Source of the DNA: Methylacidiphilales bacterium
Lineage (GTDB): Bacteria > Verrucomicrobiota > Verrucomicrobiia > Methylacidiphilales > UBA1321
Assembly (NCBI GenBank): GCA_021272165.1
Contig: JAJSLK010000049.1
Location: forward strand, 1-64,000
DNA length: 64,000 nt
Direction of reading: 5' to 3'
In this document: in pieces, positions 24,823-32,920 of the stretch
Layout of the letters: every line of letters begins with the position of its first letter
Numbering within the stretch: position 1 is the first letter of the stretch
Notes under the pieces: generated by a model
The model's input: only the letters and a program-made list of their open reading frames with translations
The model's database searches: none
What the model was told of the DNA's origin: nothing
Program-made: the position numbers and the translations under genes

Positions 24823-25541
24823 TCGCCGAATTCCTGGCCAAATTTTTTGACGATGGTTTTCAGCACCTTGATCCGGGCATGGTATTTGAATTCGCTCTCG
24901 ACCAGGGTCCAGGGGGCATATTTGGTCCAGGTCTGGGTGAACATCTCCTCGGCGGCCTCGATGTGCTCCTTCCATTTGCGGCGGTTGCGCCAGTCCTCGT
25001 CGCTGATTTTCCAGTGCTTGTAGGGATCGGCAGCACGCTGTTCGAAGCGGCGCAACTGCTCGGCCTTGCTGATGTGGAGATAGAATTTCAGCAGGACGGT
25101 CCCGGCATCGACGAGGGCCTTTTCCATGGCATTGATTTCGCCATAAGCCCGGCGCCATTCCTTTTCGGAACAGAAGCTTTCCACGCGCTCGACCAGCACG
25201 CGGCCATACCAGGAGCGGTCGAAGATGGCGATTTCGCCCCGGCCCGGCATCTTGTTCCAGAACCGCCAGAGATAGTGATGGCGATATTCCTCGTCGCTCG
25301 GCTTGACGATGGCATAGACACGGACGAGGCGCGGATCGAGTTTTTCGGTGATCCGCTTGATCACGCCGCCCTTGCCCGCGGCATCGGGACCTTCGAAGAC
25401 GAGGATGATGTTGCGTTTGCCCTCGAGGATCTTGCGTTGGTGATGGAGTAACTGCAGTTGCAGATCCTGGACGCGTTCCCGGTATTCGGACTTGTCCTCG
25501 ATTTGCTTGGTCAGGTCGAGCTGGCTCAGGAGGCCGGACAT
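24819..25541 (-). CDS. ppk2: Polyphosphate kinase 2 family protein
   Basis: A 240-residue P-loop kinase that uses polyphosphate to phosphorylate nucleotides, or the reverse. Walker A is FEGPDAAGKGGVIKRI (about 49-64); Walker B/lid features are IAIFDRSWYGRVLVERVE and the helix KEWRRAYGEINAMEKAL. WKISDEDWRNRRKW and KYAPWTLVESEFKYHARI are typical of the C-terminal part. Single-domain size fits PPK2 class I or III; nucleotide preference cannot be read by eye. It is translationally coupled to the thioesterase. Confidence 0.9.
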   Translation of the reverse strand: MSGLLSQLDLTKQIEDKSEYRERVQDLQLQLLHHQRKILEGKRNIILVFEGPDAAGKGGVIKRITEKLDPRLVRVYAIVKPSDEEYRHHYLWRFWNKMPGRGEIAIFDRSWYGRVLVERVESFCSEKEWRRAYGEINAMEKALVDAGTVLLKFYLHISKAEQLRRFEQRAADPYKHWKISDEDWRNRRKWKEHIEAAEEMFTQTWTKYAPWTLVESEFKYHARIKVLKTIVKKFGQEFGE

Positions 25542-25723
25542 ACGGGAGGAAGAATGTCTGCTGGAAACGCGGAGGCGAGAAGATTTCTTGGGCAGCTTAC
25601 CATTTACCCTGCTTCGCTTTAAATCGTGTCTCGAATCGTTCAGGGAAGTTGCCTTTTGCCTCGGGACTCTTACTCTGGAGTCGAGCTGGGCGTACCGATG
25701 GCCCGCCCCTTATTTCCCGATTC

Positions 25724-27715
25724 ATGGATTCCGGTCAACAACTCTTCTCCGCGGGTTCGCGAGTCGGCCAGTATCTCATTCTGGAGAAATTGGGCGAAGG
25801 CGGCATGAGCGAAGTCTTCAAGGCGATCGAGCCGACACTCGAGCGCTACGTGGCGATCAAGATCATGCATCGCACGAACATGAACACGCCGGAGGTGATG
25901 GCGAACTTCCTGGAGGAGGCGCGCGCTATCGCGGGCCTGCGCCACACCAACATCGTGCCGCTCTACTCCGCGGGCGAGGAGCAGGGCGTGCCCTATCTGG
26001 CCATGGGCTACATCGAGGGTCAGACGCTTGAGGACTGGATCCTGGCTGGGCGCATCTTCAACATGGAAGAGGCCATGTGGTTCATGCGGCAGGCCGTCGC
26101 GGCGCTGGAATACGCGGCCCGATCCAACATCATTCACCTCGACGTCAAGCCGGCCAATTTCATGGTTGATTCCGAAAACGTGGTCATGTTGACCGACTTC
26201 GGCCTAGCCCGGAAGCAGACGGAGGTGGCCAGCGGTGTGCGCAATGACGAATTGCAGGGGACGCCGGCTTATGCCTCGCCGGAGCACGTGCTGCAGGAAA
26301 AGCCTGACCTGCGCACCGACATGTATTGTCTGGGCGCGAGTCTTTACCATCTCATCACCGGCGAATTTCCCTATCCCGGCGAATCAACCGAGGATGTCTG
26401 CCGCTCGCATGTCTTTGATCCGTTCCCGATCGAGACGCTCCAGCGCCATGAGATTCCGCCGGGCTGGTGCAGCCTGATCCGCAAAATGATGGAGAAAAAG
26501 CCGGAGGACCGGTTCCAGAACTATGCGGAAATCACCGCGGCGCTCGACAACATCAACCATTTTCAATACGGCAAGAAAATGCTCTCGGTGGTCGAGACCG
26601 TGGAGCGGCGCGCGCTGCCGCGCACGGAAGGCTCGCCCGAGAGCCTGTTCGACCTGGTGCCGGACGAAATGGCCACGCAGGGCGATCACCTCTTCACGTT
26701 GCAGGACACTTACGACGCTCAGGAGGTTTACCGCACCCTCGACATCCGCTGGCCGGTGCTCGCGCTTAACGAAATGGCGCCCGATTTGCGGGCCATGCAG
26801 AAGGATACCTCGGAAGATCTCCGTTCCCTGATCGAGGCGCTTCTGCTGGTCCCGAGCTACAAGGAGACGCTCGAGGTGCTGAGCAACTTCATGGCGAATG
26901 CCTCGGACGCGCGGCCGCAGAGCGACGCGGAGAAGATCGAACTGGTGGGCATCGAACGCTCACGAAACATCGCCCTGACGGCCATTGCGCTTTACCGGCC
27001 CTGGCAGGGCGAATGTCCGCTCAACTGGCACGGTCTCTGGCAGCATCAGATTTATACCGGGCTCCTGGCCGAATTTCTCGTCGACATGCTGGGACTGCCC
27101 GCCACCGGCATGGAATATGTCTGCGGCGTGGTGCACGACATCGGCAAGCTGGTGTTGGCCGAGCTTTATCCGGCCAAGACCATCGGTGTCTGGATGCATG
27201 CCTACGAGCAGAACCTTCCATTGTCGCAGGTGGAGCGGCAATATTTTGGGATCGACCACGTGCAACTCGGCCAGGAATGGCTTCATCGCCACAAGTTTCA
27301 GCGGGCCGTGCGGTACGTCGTCGCCTATCACGAGGAGCCGGAGAATTGTTACCAGGCGTTGATGGAATCGAGCAAACTGAACCGGCTTGCCTCGATGATT
27401 TCCACCAACCGGGACGATGAAATCAATCTGCTCACCCATCTGATCTTTTGCGCCGACACGCTGGCGCGTGAATTGGGACTCGGCTACAGCGGCAACCCGC
27501 TGCTTGACCAGACGCCGTGGCTCGAGCAACCGACGACGCAACTGATCTTTGATTCGCGCGGCAAGGAGGAGGTCACCATCGAGGAGTTCGGTGAGTTCTT
27601 CACCAAGACCTGCGTCGATCTGCCCGACCTGCCTTTCACCCAACTGGCCCATGCCGCTGAGGCCAAGCAGCGCCGGTTTGAAAAGGCCCAGAAGGAAAGC
27701 AAGGGCAAAAAATAG
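25724..27715 (+). CDS. Ser/Thr protein kinase fused to an HDOD domain
   Basis: A 663-residue cytosolic signalling protein; ATG 25724 is chosen because it immediately precedes the kinase domain. Kinase (about 15-285): LGEGGMSEVFKA (P-loop), Lys46, HLDVKPANF (Asp140, Asn145), DFG (158-160), GTPAYASPEH and the late RMMEKKPEDRFQN-like block. A linker leads to an HDOD domain (about 335-590): LDIRWPVLALNEMAPDLRAM, then VCGVVHDIGKLVLAEL with HDIGK at 471-475 and AYHEEPENCYQA. HDOD domains are HD-fold modules, usually without full phosphodiesterase activity, found in signalling proteins; a direct kinase-HDOD fusion suggests the HDOD part recruits or senses for the kinase. No membrane segment is present. 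Confidence 0.9.
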   Translation: MDSGQQLFSAGSRVGQYLILEKLGEGGMSEVFKAIEPTLERYVAIKIMHRTNMNTPEVMANFLEEARAIAGLRHTNIVPLYSAGEEQGVPYLAMGYIEGQTLEDWILAGRIFNMEEAMWFMRQAVAALEYAARSNIIHLDVKPANFMVDSENVVMLTDFGLARKQTEVASGVRNDELQGTPAYASPEHVLQEKPDLRTDMYCLGASLYHLITGEFPYPGESTEDVCRSHVFDPFPIETLQRHEIPPGWCSLIRKMMEKKPEDRFQNYAEITAALDNINHFQYGKKMLSVVETVERRALPRTEGSPESLFDLVPDEMATQGDHLFTLQDTYDAQEVYRTLDIRWPVLALNEMAPDLRAMQKDTSEDLRSLIEALLLVPSYKETLEVLSNFMANASDARPQSDAEKIELVGIERSRNIALTAIALYRPWQGECPLNWHGLWQHQIYTGLLAEFLVDMLGLPATGMEYVCGVVHDIGKLVLAELYPAKTIGVWMHAYEQNLPLSQVERQYFGIDHVQLGQEWLHRHKFQRAVRYVVAYHEEPENCYQALMESSKLNRLASMISTNRDDEINLLTHLIFCADTLARELGLGYSGNPLLDQTPWLEQPTTQLIFDSRGKEEVTIEEFGEFFTKTCVDLPDLPFTQLAHAAEAKQRRFEKAQKESKGKK

Positions 27716-27732
27716 TCGCCGGCCCAAAAAGT

Positions 27733-28287
27733 CTACGGATAGACAAAAAGGCCGAGCGCGACCAGCACCACGCCGAAGACGACTCCGGCCCAGGAAAGAG
27801 ACCGCAGGCGAGGTACGGTTTTTGTTGCGAATTGAATCATGTCGCGCCAGAGATGCGGGCTGTAAACCAGCACCATGCCGACGACCACCCAGATATAGGC
27901 CAGGATGGTCATCACGTAACGGGCGGGCGTCTGGACGAGGAAAGCGGCATCAAGAATCACCGCGGCGGCGAGGAGAAGCAGACAGCCGAGGCCGCGGGCG
28001 GCGAGAAAGCCGGGAACGAAAATGATCATGAGCACGCCCGCGACGGCCCAGACGGTCATCAATTGGACACGGGCATTGGAAATCTCGCCCAGGTCCATGA
28101 CGCCGGTCAGGGTCGTGAACCACATGGTGGCGGCGAGCATCAGGACCACGCCAAGGGGATAATTGCGCGGCAGCGACCGCACCAGGCCCACGAATCGTTC
28201 CGGCGCCAGCGCGGTCGGGAGATGGCCCAGGATGGCGATCAGCCCGATGACGATGGCCACGATTTTCAGGGAAACGAAGTAGGTCAT
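27733..28287 (-). CDS. Polytopic membrane protein, unknown
   Basis: A 184-residue protein, almost wholly hydrophobic, with five or six predicted transmembrane helices (LKIVAIVIGLIAILGHLP; GVVLMLAATMWFTTLTGVM; VWAVAGVLMIIFVPGFLA; CLLLLAAAVILDAAFLV; MTILAYIWVVVGMVLVY; AGVVFGVVLVALGLFVYP). No catalytic motif is visible and I do not recognise the family. It is convergent with the kinase-HDOD gene, 17 bp apart. Confidence 0.65.
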   Translation of the reverse strand: MTYFVSLKIVAIVIGLIAILGHLPTALAPERFVGLVRSLPRNYPLGVVLMLAATMWFTTLTGVMDLGEISNARVQLMTVWAVAGVLMIIFVPGFLAARGLGCLLLLAAAVILDAAFLVQTPARYVMTILAYIWVVVGMVLVYSPHLWRDMIQFATKTVPRLRSLSWAGVVFGVVLVALGLFVYP

Positions 28288-28369
28288 AGTGTGCGAGAAG
28301 GCGTCGTCCGCTGGTGAAAGCGGATCACCTTGCCTGCTTCAACAATGAATGTAAATACCTGGACTGATT

Positions 28370-28636
28370 TTAAAGATAAACATTCCGTCGGTGGCTCACT
28401 GTGACAATGAGAACGACTAGTTCATGGTTTCGGATCGAGCAGAGGATACGATAATCACCGACCCGATAGCGCCATAGTCCCGATAAATCACCGGTTAGAG
28501 CTTTACCGAACCGGCGCGGATCATGGGGACCGGCAATTCTTTTATCAAAGTAAGCGAGGATATTCTTTTGAGCCTGTCGATCCAGTTTCTTGAAATCCTT
28601 TAGGGCGCGATCGTCAAACCTATAGATCCAGTTCAC
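28370..28636 (-). CDS. RelE/ParE-superfamily toxin
   Basis: An 88-residue RelE-type mRNA interferase. The pattern RFDDRALKDFKKLDRQAQKNIL - DPRRFGKALTGDLSGLWRYRVGDYRIL - VVLIVTVSHRRNVY is diagnostic: basic helix, the 'L.G.WRYRVGDYR' strand and the C-terminal 'HRR.VY'. It overlaps the antitoxin gene by 17 bp, so the pair is co-translated. Confidence 0.92.
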   Translation of the reverse strand: MNWIYRFDDRALKDFKKLDRQAQKNILAYFDKRIAGPHDPRRFGKALTGDLSGLWRYRVGDYRILCSIRNHELVVLIVTVSHRRNVYL

Positions 28637-28826
28637 GCTTCACGTCCTCGGATGAATGGGTCTTGGCCGGATATTTTAGCCGATGCAAGGCCAAATAGGC
28701 ATCCTCCAGTTCGCTGAGATGCTCGAGAATAGCCTCCCGGGCATAATAGCTTTTGGTGCGCCCGGTCTTTTTGGCGAGGCGGGAAAGACGTTCTTCAATT
28801 TTCGGGTCGAGTCGAAGCGCCAGCAT
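28620..28826 (-). CDS. RelB-like ribbon-helix-helix antitoxin
   Basis: A 68-residue protein. The N-terminal half is a ribbon-helix-helix: ALRLDPKIEERLSRLAKKTG, then RTKSYYAREAILEHLSEL. The C-terminal LHRLKYPAKTHSSEDVKREL would wrap the toxin. It is the promoter-proximal gene, and its ATG lies 17 bp from the palindrome at 28843-28860, which it probably binds. Confidence 0.9.
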   Translation of the reverse strand: MLALRLDPKIEERLSRLAKKTGRTKSYYAREAILEHLSELEDAYLALHRLKYPAKTHSSEDVKRELDL

Positions 28827-28842
28827 CGATTGAATTTAAAAC

Positions 28843-28860
28843 TGCTATACACGTATAGCA
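28843..28860 (-). promoter_or_regulatory. Palindromic operator of the RelE-type TA operon
   Basis: A perfect 18-bp palindrome, TGCTATAC-AC-GTATAGCA, lies immediately upstream of the antitoxin ATG. The size and position fit an RHH-dimer operator for autorepression. The sequence is seen directly; the binding protein is inferred. Confidence 0.65.
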
Positions 28861-28874
28861 AGCGGTTTTTGGGA

Positions 28875-28913
28875 CAAAAAAGCGCAGCGGGATTGCTCCA
28901 CGCCGCGCTTTTC
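28875..28913 (-). terminator. Intrinsic terminator after rpsA
   Basis: On the minus strand: AAAAGCGCGGCG, an 11-nt loop, CGCTGCGCTTTTTT. The GC-rich stem with a U-tract lies about 8 bp after the rpsA stop and before the TA operon operator. Confidence 0.8.
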
Positions 28914-28920
28914 CGGGCCG

Positions 28921-30609
28921 TTACTTGGTCTTCTTGCTTTCGCCGGGACGGTAGTCCTCTTCGGCGCGGTCGAAGGCGGCTTCCATCGAGCTGAGCTCTT
29001 CGCCCGGCTTGAGGGCCTCGTAATTTTCCTTCTCGCGTTCGATCTGCTCGGGCGTGTAGTCGGCGGCCTTGATCGAGAGACCGATCCGGCGTTCCGTCTT
29101 GTCGACCTTGATGACGCGGGCCGAGACATCCTGGCCGATCTTGAGCACTTCCTTCACCTTCTCGACGCGATCGTTGCTGATCTGCGAGATATGAACGAGG
29201 CCGTCGATCTCATCGGCGAGCTGGATGAAGGCGCCGAAGCTGGCCACCTTGCTCACCTTGCCGGTGACGAGGTCGCCGATCTTGTAGCGTTCCTCGATCG
29301 ACTTCCACGGATCATCGGAGAGATGCTTCAGGCTCAGCGAAATGCGCTGGTTGGCCTTGTCGATGTCGAGCACCTCGGCTTCGATCTCGTCGCCCTTCTT
29401 GAGCATTTCAGACGGATGATTGATCTTTCGGGTCCAGGAGAGGTCGGAGACGTGGATCATGCCGTCGATGCCTTCCTCGAGTTCGACGAAGGCGCCGTAG
29501 GCGGTCAGGTTGCGGACCTTGCCCTTCACGCGGGTGCCGGTCGGATACTTGGCCGTGACGACTTCCCACGGATTGGTGTCGAGCTGGCGGACGCTGAGGG
29601 AGACTTTCTGGTCTTCCTTGCTCACGCCGAGGACGATGGCCTCGATTTCCTGGCCCTGGGTCAGCACGTCAGCGGGACGCGCGATGCGCTTGGTCCAGGA
29701 GAGTTCGGAAACGTGGACCAGGCCTTCGATGCCCGGTTCGAGTTCGACGAATGCGCCGTAGGGCACGAGGTTGGTGACCTTGCCCTTGACCTTGAGGTTG
29801 ACCGGATATTTCTCGGCGATCTGGTCCCAGGGATTGGCCGTCTTCTGCTTCAGGCCGAGGGAAACGCGTTCCTTTTCGCGGTCGATGTCGAGGACGAGGA
29901 CTTCGACTTCCTGGCCGACCTTGAGCATTTCGCTCGGGTGGGTGAGGCGGCTCCAGCTCATGTCCGTGATGTGGAGCAGGCCGTCGAGGCCGTCGAGGTC
30001 GATGAAGGCGCCGAAGTCGGTGATGTTCTTGACCACGCCCTTGACCAGGCTGCCCTTCTCAATGCCGCCCAGCAGCTTTGAGCGCTTGTCGGCCCGCTCG
30101 GCTTCGATCAGCTCGCGGCGGGAGAGGACGACGTTCTTGCGCTCCTCGTTCAGCTTGACGATCTTGCACTCGAGGGTCTTGCCCTCGTAAATGCGCAGGT
30201 CCTTCGGCGCGACGATGTCGACCTGGGAGCCGGGCAGGAACGCCTCGACGCCGACGTTGAGCATGAGGCCGCCCTTGACCACGGCTTTCACCTTGCCGGT
30301 AATGAGTCCGCCGTTGTTGAAAATGTTGACGATTTTTTCCCAGTTCTGTTTCTGGGCCGCTTTTTCCTTGGAAAGAACGACCATGCCTTCGTCGTTCTCG
30401 AGGCGCTCCAGCAGCACTTCGACTTCGCTGCCGACTTCGAGCGGTTCATCGTCCTCGAATTCGCTCAGGCTGATGATGCCCTCTGATTTGTAGCCAATAT
30501 CAACGAGGACTTCATTGGGACGTTTCTGCAGCACACGTCCTTTGACGATGCTGCCTTCGGCAAACGATTTCATCGATTTGCCCAACAGTTCTTGCATGGT
30601 TGCACTCAT
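28921..30609 (-). CDS. rpsA: 30S ribosomal protein S1
   Basis: A 562-residue protein with six S1/OB-fold repeats, matching gammaproteobacterial-type S1 (~557). Repeat signatures are easy to follow: GSIVKGRVLQKRPNEVLVDIG, GLITGKVKAVVKGGLMLNVG, GSLVKGVVKNITDFGAFIDL, VKGKVTNLVPYGAFVELEPG, VKGKVRNLTAYGAFVELEEG and VTGKVSKVASFGAFIQL, several followed by G-hVHhS-xxSW. It binds mRNA on the small subunit and helps initiation, relevant because many genes here lack a clear Shine-Dalgarno. It has its own terminator and a long leader region with a further hairpin at 30701-30738. Confidence 0.97.
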   Translation of the reverse strand: MSATMQELLGKSMKSFAEGSIVKGRVLQKRPNEVLVDIGYKSEGIISLSEFEDDEPLEVGSEVEVLLERLENDEGMVVLSKEKAAQKQNWEKIVNIFNNGGLITGKVKAVVKGGLMLNVGVEAFLPGSQVDIVAPKDLRIYEGKTLECKIVKLNEERKNVVLSRRELIEAERADKRSKLLGGIEKGSLVKGVVKNITDFGAFIDLDGLDGLLHITDMSWSRLTHPSEMLKVGQEVEVLVLDIDREKERVSLGLKQKTANPWDQIAEKYPVNLKVKGKVTNLVPYGAFVELEPGIEGLVHVSELSWTKRIARPADVLTQGQEIEAIVLGVSKEDQKVSLSVRQLDTNPWEVVTAKYPTGTRVKGKVRNLTAYGAFVELEEGIDGMIHVSDLSWTRKINHPSEMLKKGDEIEAEVLDIDKANQRISLSLKHLSDDPWKSIEERYKIGDLVTGKVSKVASFGAFIQLADEIDGLVHISQISNDRVEKVKEVLKIGQDVSARVIKVDKTERRIGLSIKAADYTPEQIEREKENYEALKPGEELSSMEAAFDRAEEDYRPGESKKTK

Positions 30610-30700
30610 GGGATAATACAGCGCCTTTCAGCGCGGGACTGTCTACCCGGCGGTAACAAAGCCGGGCCGGACCATCATCACAACGGCCTATTTTCTAGAC

Positions 30701-30796
30701 AAAAAAACCGCCGGGAACCGTGGTTTCAACCTCGGCGGAGGAGGGTTAAAGGTTACCATTAGCGCCGTCCCGCCCAGGCAGGACTATCAAGCGCGA
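30701..30796 (-). ncRNA. Candidate small RNA or attenuated rpsA leader
   Basis: On the minus strand, 91 bp upstream of rpsA, lies an intrinsic-terminator structure: CCGCCGAGG (complement of 30730-30738), a loop, CCCGGCGG, then TTTTTTT (complement of 30701-30707). About 55 nt further upstream is a small hairpin (TCCTGCC-TG-GGCGGGA), and a -35/-10-like pair lies at 30803-30831. Transcription from it would give a ~95-nt RNA ending at the terminator. It could be an independent sRNA or an attenuator controlling rpsA. The structures are seen; the transcript is inferred. Confidence 0.4.
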
Positions 30797-30802
30797 AAAG
30801 GT

Positions 30803-30831
30803 ATTAGACAGGAAAGAAGGGGTAATGGCAA
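30803..30831 (-). promoter_or_regulatory. Candidate promoter of the rpsA leader RNA
   Basis: On the minus strand, TTGCCA (complement of 30826-30831) and TCTAAT (complement of 30803-30808) have a 17-bp spacer. It fits a sigma70-type promoter reading toward rpsA. Confidence 0.4.
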
Positions 30832-30889
30832 GCGCTCTGATGAAGATTAAGAGCTTGTCCGGAAGGGGAACTGTTTCTACTTAAGAGGC

Positions 30890-31396
30890 ATGGAACTGAA
30901 ATCGGAAGCACAGGAACTAAGGAACGCGACGCTCGGCTTTGTGGGTGAATTCAAGCAGTTCATCTCGCGCGGCAACGTGGTCGACCTGGCGGTCGGCGTC
31001 ATCATCGGCGGCGCTTTCGGGCAAATCACCTCCTCCCTGGTCAACGATGTGGTCATGCCCCCGATCAGCTACATTCTCAGCGGCGTCGATGTAAAATCGT
31101 GGAAATATGTCATCCATCCTGCGGAGATGGGGCCCGATCCCAAGGACACGGCCAAGATCATCGCCTTGAGGCCCGAGGTGGACCTTACCTATGGCAGTTT
31201 CCTTCAGAGCTGCCTGAATTTCCTGATTATCGCCGTGGTCATTTTCGTCGTGGTCAAACTGATCAATTCGATCAAGCGCAAGGAAGCCGAGACGCCTTCA
31301 GCACCTCCGGCCCCGAGCGCGGAGGAAAAGCTTCTCACGGAAATCCGCGATCTATTGGCCAAGGGAAAAGAGCTGAATCCGGGCTTGACGGTATGA
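30890..31396 (+). CDS. mscL: Large-conductance mechanosensitive channel MscL
   Basis: A 168-residue inner-membrane channel that opens under membrane tension. Family signature: FKQFISRGNVVDLAVGVIIGG (TM1 start) and FGQITSSLVNDVVMPPISYIL; TM2 is FLQSCLNFLIIAVVIFVVVKLI. A periplasmic loop of ~50 residues is longer than in E. coli (VIHPAEMGPDPKDTAKIIAL), and a C-terminal helix (EEKLLTEIRDLL) forms the usual bundle. A purine-rich AAGAGG lies just upstream of the ATG. Confidence 0.95.
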   Translation: MELKSEAQELRNATLGFVGEFKQFISRGNVVDLAVGVIIGGAFGQITSSLVNDVVMPPISYILSGVDVKSWKYVIHPAEMGPDPKDTAKIIALRPEVDLTYGSFLQSCLNFLIIAVVIFVVVKLINSIKRKEAETPSAPPAPSAEEKLLTEIRDLLAKGKELNPGLTV

Positions 31397-31455
31397 TTCA
31401 TGCTAATAGGCTGATCAGAGGTCTGAATATACCCGAAACCAAGAGAGGAAAATAA

Positions 31456-31680
31456 ATGAAAGCTATTACTACGTTGGTTCTTCTTGCCGTCGTGGCACTG
31501 GTTGGTTCTTCCCATGCCGACGCCGCAGTGATCGCCGCCAATCATGTCACCCTGGCGATGCCCCATCATCATCCGCTGGTGAGCTCGGTACCCGAGCCCT
31601 CCGATTGGGCCTGGATTCCGGTTCTCGGCACGATTGCCGTTGTGGCCTGGCGCCGGTTTGGTCGCAAGGTTTCGGCCTAA
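31456..31680 (+). CDS. Mini PEP-CTERM-like exported protein
   Basis: A 74-residue protein with a signal peptide (KAITTLVLLAVVALVGSSHADA), only ~25 mature residues (ANHVTLAMPHHHPLVSS), then VPEPSDWAW, a hydrophobic helix (IPVLGTIAVVAWR) and a basic end RRFGRKVSA. This is the PEP-CTERM sorting-signal plan: motif, membrane segment, Arg cluster. AGAGGA precedes the ATG. The mature region is so short that the protein is nearly all sorting signals, with a His-rich patch. Function unknown. Confidence 0.75.
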   Translation: MKAITTLVLLAVVALVGSSHADAAVIAANHVTLAMPHHHPLVSSVPEPSDWAWIPVLGTIAVVAWRRFGRKVSA

Positions 31681-31754
31681 GTTTTCTGGACCACGATTGG
31701 GCGGCGGGGAACTTCCTGTTTTCTCCCGCCGCCATTCGATGCTAAACCGGGACG

Positions 31755-32471
31755 GTGAAGGTACGCCCCAAGCCGTTTCCCGCGCCGCGAAATCTTGTCG
31801 CCACGCTGGCGCAGGGCCGGACTATTTTACGGGGCGCATGGTTCCTGATTCGCACCCATAAGCTGGTGGCGGTTGCGGCTATCGGTGTCGCCGCATTTCT
31901 CTTTGTCCTGATGCTGCCCCATGATCGGGAACTGCTTGATCGCGTCCATATCTGGCGCGGTGAAGCGGCCGGGACGGCCCAAAAGATAGCGTACTTCCTC
32001 GGCACCATGGGCGATTACCCGACCTACAATCTGCCCCTGGCGATTCTTTTATGGTTCTATGGCGTTTGGAAGAAAAGCCGTGCCTGGCGCCGGGTGGCGG
32101 TGGCCTGTTTTCTTGGCGCGACGCTGGCCGGACTTTTCGATGATTGCCTGCGCCTGACCCTGGGACGCGCCCGTCCTGATTCCCACATGCCTGACGCCTT
32201 TTACGGAATCACCTACGCCTTCAAGGGAGGGTTTCAGAGTTTTCCCTCCGGCCACGCCGCCTCGGTTTTCGGCACGGCCATGGCATTGCTGGTGCTGGAA
32301 TTTCCGCTCGGCGTCCTGACGACGCTCTACGCGGTGGCGGTCGTATGGGCGAGGATGGAGCTGGAGCGGCATTATCCATCCGATGTGGCGGTCGGGTCCA
32401 TCATCGGCATCTACTTCGGACTGATGGTTGGTTACGGAGCGAAAATCCTTCGCCCGCGCCCGCATCGATAG
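31755..32471 (+). CDS. PAP2-family phosphatase
   Basis: A 238-residue integral membrane phosphatase from a GTG start. The three PAP2 motifs are present: RLTLGRARPDS (motif 1), FPSGHAAS (motif 2, catalytic His) and RMELERHYPSDVAVGSIIG (motif 3). Five or six transmembrane segments surround them (LVAVAAIGVAAFLFVLML; ILLWFYGVW; VACFLGATLAGLFDD; FPLGVLTTLYAVAVVWA). Likely substrates are undecaprenyl pyrophosphate or lipid phosphates at the periplasmic face. Confidence 0.88.
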   Translation: MKVRPKPFPAPRNLVATLAQGRTILRGAWFLIRTHKLVAVAAIGVAAFLFVLMLPHDRELLDRVHIWRGEAAGTAQKIAYFLGTMGDYPTYNLPLAILLWFYGVWKKSRAWRRVAVACFLGATLAGLFDDCLRLTLGRARPDSHMPDAFYGITYAFKGGFQSFPSGHAASVFGTAMALLVLEFPLGVLTTLYAVAVVWARMELERHYPSDVAVGSIIGIYFGLMVGYGAKILRPRPHR

Positions 32472-32547
32472 GCAGGCGCACTCTCTTACTGTCGAGCTCG
32501 CGCCGCGGATGGGCCGCAACGCGAGCAGGATTTTATCGGTAACGAAT

Positions 32548-32805
32548 TTAGTCGTTGCCGATGGAGATGCCGGCCTGCACTTCGGCGATGGCCGAATCAA
32601 TGATACCGATGGCCTTGACGCGATGACCGCCCTTGTCATCCGCGGCCACTTCGAGCTGATGGCGCGCCGCGCGCAGATTGCTCAGCGCATTGTACATGTG
32701 GGGCTGATTGGCGGCATGCGCGTTCTCGATGAGAACGCCACTGGCGGCCGCGATTCCGAGGGTGAAGGCAATGATAAGATGAGAGAAGTTGAGTTTCATG
32801 CCCAC
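32548..32805 (-). CDS. Small exported helical protein
   Basis: An 85-residue protein with a signal peptide (NFSHLIIAFTLGIAAASGVL; cleavage after NAHA, near residue 31). The mature ~53 residues are two amphipathic helices: QPHMYNALSNLRAARHQLEVA, then DDKGGHRVKAIGIIDSAIAE and VQAGI. The 'ADKGGHR..AI..ID.AI..V..GI' pattern recurs in small periplasmic proteins of several phyla, but I know no function. It is divergent from the cyclic-nucleotide-binding gene. Confidence 0.7.
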   Translation of the reverse strand: MGMKLNFSHLIIAFTLGIAAASGVLIENAHAANQPHMYNALSNLRAARHQLEVAADDKGGHRVKAIGIIDSAIAEVQAGISIGND

Positions 32806-32920
32806 AAGTTGGAAGAGCGATTGATGGCGTCAAGCCCGGTTTTGGGTCGATATTAGGGAGACTAATTCCTTCCGAGCAGCGCCACTCGACAGTGTCTGTG
32901 ATTATCTCTAATATCCTAGG

